Assembly (NCBI GenBank): GCA_021787175.1 | Contig: JAJYMF010000364.1 | Coordinates: forward strand, 1 to 10,980 | Direction of reading: 5' to 3' | DNA length: 10,980 bases | From: Pseudomonadota bacterium | GTDB lineage: Bacteria > Pseudomonadota > Gammaproteobacteria > Xanthomonadales > Rhodanobacteraceae | Part shown: piece by piece, positions 7,435-10,980 of the stretch | Numbering within the stretch: the first letter of the stretch is position 1 | Layout: every line of letters starts with the position of its first letter | Notes under the pieces: generated by a model | Seen by the model: the letters and a program-made list of their open reading frames with translations, nothing else | Database searches by the model: none | Told to the model about the DNA's origin: nothing | Translations under genes and position numbers: made by a program

Positions 7435-7558
7435 CCCATGGTCTTGCTCGCGACCACGCCGATGGCGGGGCGCCGCGACGACCGGAGCTTGCGCTCGTGA
7501 TGACGGCCGTCATGCGGGAAACCTCGTGGGAAGTTCCTTGGGAGCTACTCCCCGTGGG
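7435..7558 (-). promoter_or_regulatory. yybP-ykoY manganese riboswitch aptamer
   Basis: The - strand leader of the TerC gene has the hallmarks of the Mn2+-sensing yybP-ykoY aptamer. The invariant GGGGAGTAGC lies at 7553-7544. A distal helix pairs GACGGCC with GGTCGTC (seven pairs, one G-U). Inside it lie GTCA and then GAGC-GCAA-GCTC-CGG, the second conserved loop with a GNRA-capped hairpin. The closing helix P1 pairs CCCACGG (7558-7552) with CCATGGG (7441-7435), six of seven pairs, and AGCAAGACC (7448-7440) precedes and overlaps its 3' arm as in known examples. Mn2+ binding between the two conserved loops should favour expression of the downstream gene. Spacing to the TerC ATG is about 60 bases, filled by a hairpin that hides the ribosome site. 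Confidence 0.93.
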
Positions 7559-7570
7559 AGGGGTGAGGTC

Positions 7571-7599
7571 ATTGTTGGGGTCGCGCGTGCCGCGGTCAA
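7571..7599 (-). promoter_or_regulatory. Candidate promoter of the riboswitch-TerC transcript
   Basis: On the - strand TTGACC (7599-7594, five of six matches to the -35 consensus) is followed after exactly 17 bp by AACAAT (7576-7571, four of six matches to the -10). The expected start near 7564 lies about six bases before the first base of riboswitch helix P1, which is where a leader promoter should be. The -35 overlaps the stop codon of the dioxygenase gene. The TerC gene can thus be transcribed on its own. Confidence 0.6.
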
Positions 7600-8390
7600 G
7601 CCGCGCCATCGAATCGAAACGCATGCAGCGCCAGCGTGCCCAGCTCCCACGCCGCGTGCAGCCGCTGGCCGCGACCGCCGGCTGCGCCCCAGGCGACGAA
7701 CAGTGGCAGCAGGTGCTCGGACGTCGGGTGCGCGGACAGGGCCTGCGGCGCCTGCGTGCGCCAGGCTTGCGCCGCGGCGACGTCGCCGGCGGCGACGTGG
7801 CGCTCCATCCAGTCCGCGAAGCCGGACGCCCAGGGAGCCGTCGGCCGGTCGTCGCCGTGCCAGTCCAGTGCGCCGAGGTTGTGCACGAAGCCGCCGGAGC
7901 CGATCACCAGCACGCCTTCGTCGCGCAACGGCGCCAGCGCGGCGCCGAGCGCGGTATGCCATGCGGCGTCGCGCGCCGGGTTGACGCTCAGCGCCACCAC
8001 CGGAATGTCGGCTGCGGGATACATCCGCCGCAGTGGCACCCAGACGCCGTGGTCGATCGGTGCCGCGGCATCCGTCGCGGCGTCGAAACCGGCCCCGCGA
8101 AGCAGCGTGCCCGCGCGCAGTGCCAGTTCGGGTGCGCCGGGTGCCGGATAGCGCAGCGCATAGAGCTCGCGCGGGAAGCCGCCGAAGTCGTGCAACGTGG
8201 CCGGTGCCGGGTTGGCGTTGAGCACCGGCCGCGCTGCATTCATGTGCGCCGAGGCGATCACGATCGCACGCGGTCGCGGCAGTGCAAGACCGAGCGCATC
8301 GAGGAAGCGCCCGGTGAGGCTGTCGGCCAGCGCCAGGGTCGGTGCGCCGTGAGATAGGAACAGACTGGGCAGGGCAGTGGCGTTGTTCAT
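7596..8390 (-). CDS. DODA-type extradiol aromatic-ring-opening dioxygenase (YgiD-like)
   Basis: A 264-residue cytosolic protein of the class III extradiol dioxygenase fold, DODA/LigB-like branch. E. coli YgiD, of similar size, opens the ring of L-DOPA in vitro. Histidines at expected metal or catalytic positions are H14 (LSHGAP), H49 (ASAHM), H114 (DHGVWVPL), H170 (GGFVHNLG) and H226 (HPTSEHLLP). The pattern is complete, so the enzyme is probably active, but the natural substrate cannot be read from sequence. The ATG at 8390 opens the conserved LPSLFLSHGAPT region; the frame extends to 8633, but that part overlaps prpD and its promoter region and is unlike the family. No good Shine-Dalgarno precedes the ATG. 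The gene is divergent from prpD, sharing a 181-bp spacer. Confidence 0.88.
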   Translation of the reverse strand: MNNATALPSLFLSHGAPTLALADSLTGRFLDALGLALPRPRAIVIASAHMNAARPVLNANPAPATLHDFGGFPRELYALRYPAPGAPELALRAGTLLRGAGFDAATDAAAPIDHGVWVPLRRMYPAADIPVVALSVNPARDAAWHTALGAALAPLRDEGVLVIGSGGFVHNLGALDWHGDDRPTAPWASGFADWMERHVAAGDVAAAQAWRTQAPQALSAHPTSEHLLPLFVAWGAAGGRGQRLHAAWELGTLALHAFRFDGAA

Positions 8391-8571
8391 CGCATCAGCA
8401 TGATGGCAGTCTGGGCGCCGTACGAGTCCGCATCGCGCGACAGGCTGTCGCCCGGCTGGAAACCAGCCGTGCCGGGAGTTCCCTGCGGCAGCCCCTGCCC
8501 ATCTGGCAAAATTGTCGGCTGGCGTACGCCCGGCGGCGCGCGTCGCTCCCTCCGCTAAGGATCCCCCGCCC
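8391..8571. promoter_or_regulatory. Divergent promoter region between dioxygenase and prpD, with two perfect dyads
   Basis: This spacer must hold the start signals of both genes. It has two perfect inverted repeats: CGACAG-G-CTGTCG (8438-8450) and CGGCTGG-AAA-CCAGCCG (8453-8469), two bases apart. Toward prpD there is a -10-like CAAAAT (8507-8512) within a block resembling the one before prpB, and TAAGGA (8556-8561) ten bases before the prpD ATG. No strong -35 was seen on either strand. The dyads could be operators or transcript hairpins. Confidence 0.45.
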
Positions 8572-10023
8572 ATGTCACAGCACGATATCCGCTCCGCCCA
8601 GCGCCCCGCGCCCGACGCGCCGATGGTGGCCATCGCCGACTATGTCGCCGATTGCGCCATCACCTCGCAGGAAGCCTACGACACCGCGCGCTACATGCTG
8701 ATGGACTCGCTGGGCTGCGCGCTGCTGGCGCTGAAGTTTCCCGAGTGCGTCAAGCACCTCGGCCCGGTGGTGCCGGGGGCGACCCTGGCGGGCGGTACGC
8801 GCGTGCCCGGCACCAGTCATGAACTCGATCCGGTACAGGCGGCATTCGCCATCGGCACGCAGATCCGCTGGCTGGACTTCAACGACACCTGGCTGGCGGC
8901 GGAGTGGGGCCATCCGTCCGACAATCTCGGCACCATTCTGGCCGTGGCCGATTACCTCAGCCGCAAGGCCGAACGCGAGGGCGGCACGCCGCTGACCCTT
9001 CGCGACGTGCTGGGCTGGGCGATCAAGGCGCACGAGATCCAGGGCGGCTACGCGCTGAAGAACAGCTTCAACCGCGTCGGTCTCGACCACGTGATCCTGG
9101 TGCGCCTGGCCTCGACCGCGGTGGCGACGCGCATGCTAGGCGGCGACAAGGACGCCATCGTCACCGCGGTGTCGCACAGCTGGATCGACAATGGCGCGCT
9201 GCGCACCTACCGGCACGCGCCCAATACCGGGCCGCGCAAGAGCTGGGCCGCAGGCGACGCCTGCCGGCGCGCGGTGATCCACGCGCTGAACGCGGTCGAC
9301 AAGGGCGTGGTCGGCTACCCCTCGGCGCTCAGCGCCAGGACCTGGGGCTTCTACGACGTGGCGTTCAAGGGCAAGGCCTTCGAGTTCGAGCGCCCGTTCG
9401 GCAGCTACGTGATGGAGAACGTGCTGTTCAAGATCAGCTATCCGGCCGAGTTTCACGCGCAGACCGCAGTCGAATGCGCGATGCGGCTGCACGCGCAGGT
9501 GGCCGGCCGCCTCGACCAGATCGAGCGCATCGAGATCGAGACGCAGGAAGCCGGCGCGCGCATCATCGACAAAACCGGTCCTCTGGCCAACTACGCCGAC
9601 CGCGACCACTGCATCCAGTACATGGTGGCGGTACCGCTGATCTTCGGCCGCCTGACCGCCGAGGACTACGGCGACGCGGTTGCGGCGGATCCCCGCATCG
9701 ACGCCCTGCGCGTGAAGATGACCGTGCGCGAGAACCCGCAATTCACGCAGGACTATTTTGATCCCGGCAAGCGCTATATCGGCAATGCGGTGCAGGTGTT
9801 TTTCAAGGACGGCAGTCATACGGCCAGGATCTCGATCGACTACCCGATCGGTCACCGCAAACGCCGCGAAGAGGGCATTCCGGTGTTGATCCGGAAATTC
9901 GAGAAGGCATTGCGCGGCCATCTGCCGGCCCATCGCGTGCAGCAGGTGCTGGCGGTGTGCGGCAGTACCCAGCGTTTCGAGGAAACGCCGGTGCACCGGT
10001 TCATGGATCTGTTTGCGCTGTGA
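8572..10023 (+). CDS. prpD: 2-methylcitrate dehydratase
   Basis: Dehydrates 2-methylcitrate to 2-methylaconitate, the second step of the methylcitrate cycle, without an iron-sulfur cluster. The product has 483 residues, the normal length of the PrpD branch of the MmgE/PrpD family. Signatures include YMLMDSLGCALLAL (41-54), the highly conserved LDPVQAAFAIGTQIRWLDFN (85-104) running into DTWLAAEWGHPSDNLG (105-120), and SHSWIDNGALRTYRHAPNTGPRKSWAAGDA in the middle. The first two, the DTWLAAEWGHPSDN stretch above all, are near-identical to E. coli PrpD as I recall it and set it apart from other MmgE/PrpD members. The ATG at 8572 is preceded by TAAGGA; the frame extends upstream to 8512 without family similarity. 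It is separated from prpC by 4.9 kb of opposite-strand genes. A general aconitase elsewhere would be needed for the next step; AcnD and PrpF are not in the window. Confidence 0.95.
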   Translation: MSQHDIRSAQRPAPDAPMVAIADYVADCAITSQEAYDTARYMLMDSLGCALLALKFPECVKHLGPVVPGATLAGGTRVPGTSHELDPVQAAFAIGTQIRWLDFNDTWLAAEWGHPSDNLGTILAVADYLSRKAEREGGTPLTLRDVLGWAIKAHEIQGGYALKNSFNRVGLDHVILVRLASTAVATRMLGGDKDAIVTAVSHSWIDNGALRTYRHAPNTGPRKSWAAGDACRRAVIHALNAVDKGVVGYPSALSARTWGFYDVAFKGKAFEFERPFGSYVMENVLFKISYPAEFHAQTAVECAMRLHAQVAGRLDQIERIEIETQEAGARIIDKTGPLANYADRDHCIQYMVAVPLIFGRLTAEDYGDAVAADPRIDALRVKMTVRENPQFTQDYFDPGKRYIGNAVQVFFKDGSHTARISIDYPIGHRKRREEGIPVLIRKFEKALRGHLPAHRVQQVLAVCGSTQRFEETPVHRFMDLFAL

Positions 10024-10079
10024 GTCGCCTGAGATCAGTTTGCAAAACCGGGCATCCTGCCGCGGTTTGCAAGCAAACG

Positions 10080-10098
10080 GGCGCGGCAAAGCCGCGCC
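10080..10098. terminator. GC-rich hairpin after prpD, possible terminator
   Basis: GGCGCGGC-AAA-GCCGCGCC forms a perfect 8-bp stem with a 3-base loop, 57 bases after the prpD stop. It is followed by ACCTTTG, not a true T-run, so intrinsic termination would be weak on its own. It may act together with the larger hairpin at 10151-10177 or protect the 3' end of the prpD message. Confidence 0.4.
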
Positions 10099-10150
10099 AC
10101 CTTTGTCGCGACAAGCACTTGCGTGCTCGTCACGGCGGCACGTCCTTGTG

Positions 10151-10177
10151 CAGGAGCGGTTTTTCAAACCGCTCCTG
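10151..10177. repeat. REP-like perfect 12-bp palindromic hairpin
   Basis: CAGGAGCGGTTT (10151-10162) and its exact inverse AAACCGCTCCTG (10166-10177) flank a 3-base loop TTC. The AGGAGCGG core resembles intergenic palindromes that are frequent in Xanthomonadales and Pseudomonas genomes. Only one copy occurs in this window, so repeat status is inferred. A T-run is absent on both sides, so it is not a classical intrinsic terminator. Confidence 0.5.
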
Positions 10178-10210
10178 AGTCGAATGTGAACGCCGTTCCG
10201 GCAATCACGC

Positions 10211-10236
10211 CTAAATGTTTGTTTTTTGCTAAGCTG
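10211..10236 (+). promoter_or_regulatory. Weak promoter candidate for the OmpA-like gene
   Basis: The only AT-rich patch in the gap holds a T-run and then CTAAGCT, with TAAGCT (10230-10235) as a possible -10. No convincing -35 lies 16-18 bases upstream. If used, it gives a leader of about 115 bases containing the stems CCCG/CGGG (10243-10255), GAGCT/AGCTC (10262-10277) and GCGCCC/GGGCGC (10307-10332). Confidence 0.3.
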
Positions 10237-10357
10237 CGTCCGCCCGCCTGACGGGAACCAAGAGCTGGGACAAGCTCCGTTCGACGGATTTTCCATGTTG
10301 CGCGTGGCGCCCTAGCAGGGTGGTTCGGGCGCGGAATTCAAACCGAGGAGATTAACG

Positions 10358-10980
10358 ATGAAACGCAAGAGCCTTTATGCTCTGATTGCCCTGGCGATTG
10401 CTGGTGGTGCTGTAACCAGTTCGGCGCAGGCAGTGGACTACGGCAACTGGTATCTGGCCCCGCGCATCGGCGTGCTGGTGCCCGATTCGCACCGTCAGAC
10501 CCAGAATTCCCTGCTGGGCGGTTTTGGCGTCGGTTTCTGGGTCAATCCCAACTTCGCCGCCGACATCCAGTACACCCTCACCAACGCCGACTACAAGAAC
10601 AGCTCGCCGTTCGCCACCCGTCAGTGGGAAACCCAGGGCCTCGACGTGGCCGGCCGTTATTTCTTCGGCACCCCTGATACCAGCTGGCGTCCGTTCGTGA
10701 TGGGTTCGATCGGCGCCGTCTCGCACCGTGCGTTCCAGGCCCCGAATGGCTGGGGCCCGGCCGTTGCCGTCGGCGTCGGCGTGCAGCACGCGTTGAGCGA
10801 CAACATCGCCCTGCGCGGCGAGGTGGACTACCGCCGCAACCGCGACACCGTGTCGATTCCCGGTCGCGCCAGCTACGGCGACGTGCTGGCGACCCTCGGC
10901 CTGGTGATCTCGATGAACCATCCGGCTCCGCCGCCGCCGGCCCCGGCCCCAGAGGCCGCTCCGCCGCCGCCACCGCCCCC
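10358..10980 (+). CDS. OmpA-like outer-membrane beta-barrel protein, 3' end missing
   Basis: The frame stays open from the ATG to the window edge, giving 207 visible residues. GAGGAG (10345-10350) lies seven bases upstream of the ATG. The N-terminus is a clear signal peptide: MKRKS, a hydrophobic core ALIALAIAGGAV, and a cleavage site after AQA at residue 25. Residues 26-187 alternate polar and hydrophobic residues with aromatic girdle positions (NWYLAPRIGVL, LLGGFGVGFWV, LDVAGRYFF, ALRGEVDYR, LATLGLVISM), the pattern of an eight-stranded OmpA-type barrel. From residue 189 a proline/alanine linker begins (PAPPPPAPAPEAAPPPPPP), which in this family joins to a peptidoglycan-binding OmpA domain, expected beyond the window. 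The leader is long and structured. A barrel-only porin is possible, but the linker favours full OmpA architecture. Confidence 0.85.
   Translation, partial: MKRKSLYALIALAIAGGAVTSSAQAVDYGNWYLAPRIGVLVPDSHRQTQNSLLGGFGVGFWVNPNFAADIQYTLTNADYKNSSPFATRQWETQGLDVAGRYFFGTPDTSWRPFVMGSIGAVSHRAFQAPNGWGPAVAVGVGVQHALSDNIALRGEVDYRRNRDTVSIPGRASYGDVLATLGLVISMNHPAPPPPAPAPEAAPPPPPP

Larger units (their letters stand above)
10024..10357. other. Hairpin-rich gap between prpD and the OmpA-like gene
   Basis: No gene is apparent in these 334 bases. The first half carries a series of palindromes: GTTTGC-AA-GCAAAC (10065-10078), an 8-bp stem at 10080-10098, a short interrupted stem near 10108-10131 (AGCAC-TTGC-GTGCT), and a perfect 12-bp stem at 10151-10177. 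The second half is the start region of the OmpA-like gene, with a small AT-rich patch at 10213-10231 and further short stems. A gene call on the other strand here would run antisense into prpD and is not credible. Confidence 0.6.

Noticed and set aside
7374..7457. N-terminal extension of the TerC protein by 28 residues
   Set aside because: The extension encodes Arg-rich sequence within the riboswitch leader. The ATG at 7373 has an RBS and begins at the family's usual N-terminus.
7500..7513. 14-bp perfect palindrome ATGACGGCCGTCAT as an operator
   Set aside because: It lies inside the riboswitch aptamer, where its parts belong to the distal helix and the conserved GTCA loop, so RNA structure explains it.
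6825..8357. Long + strand open frame (510 codons) across the TerC, riboswitch and dioxygenase region
   Set aside because: It runs antisense through two recognisable genes and the riboswitch, and its composition (Gln/Arg/His-rich) matches no protein family I can recognise.
10045..10078. Recurring GTTTGC/GCAAAC words as a possible CRISPR or direct-repeat array
   Set aside because: There are only two short direct copies and one inverse copy, with no regular spacers; they form a small hairpin instead.
9136..10296. Long - strand open frame covering the end of prpD and the following gap
   Set aside because: Most of it is antisense to PrpD and no domain is visible. The gap part contains palindromes and no codon pattern.
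10352..10921. - strand open frame opposite the OmpA-like gene
   Set aside because: The + strand frame has an RBS, a signal peptide and barrel pattern; the - frame has none of these.

Overview
The window is GC-rich, about two thirds G+C by eye, and densely coded. It looks like the chromosome of a gammaproteobacterium, perhaps of the Xanthomonadales. That guess rests on codon usage, TAAAAT-type -10 elements of the form GGCTAAAATTG, and a long AGGAGCGG-type palindrome after prpD. It is a judgement of style, not a proven placement. There are nine protein-coding genes: seven complete, one cut off at its start (prpE) and one at its end (an OmpA-like protein). No tRNA, rRNA, transposase or CRISPR array was seen.

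Left part, + strand (1-3678): prpE (propionyl-CoA synthetase, start outside the window), prpB (2-methylisocitrate lyase) and prpC (2-methylcitrate synthase). prpB and prpC overlap by 8 bp. Far to the right, also on +, lies prpD (2-methylcitrate dehydratase, 8572-10023). The window thus holds propionate activation and the dedicated methylcitrate-cycle enzymes. They convert propionyl-CoA plus oxaloacetate to pyruvate plus succinate, apart from the hydration step usually done by a general aconitase.

Middle part, - strand (3692-8390): a block of opposite orientation separates prpC from prpD. Read in its own direction it holds a DODA/YgiD-type extradiol dioxygenase; a TerC-family membrane protein; a translationally coupled pair made of a DUF2975 membrane protein and a 75-residue XRE-type regulator; and fadH, 2,4-dienoyl-CoA reductase. 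The TerC gene carries a clear yybP-ykoY manganese riboswitch in its leader, with its own promoter and a hairpin that can hide the ribosome binding site. The DUF2975/XRE pair starts from an AT-rich dyad, and fadH from a promoter with a palindrome resembling the PsrA fatty-acid regulator box. fadH and the prp genes share a theme: beta-oxidation of odd-chain fatty acids yields the propionyl-CoA that prp genes consume.

Right edge (10024-10980): a 334-bp gap with several hairpins, including a perfect 12-bp stem, then the long leader and first 207 residues of a secreted OmpA-like beta-barrel ending in a proline-rich linker.

The strongest non-coding signal is the manganese riboswitch (7435-7558). 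I did not find a clearly novel multi-gene system. The best leads for undescribed biology are the DUF2975/XRE pair with its dyad, the split prp locus with a shared promoter-like block before prpB and prpD, and the palindromic prpD/dioxygenase spacer.
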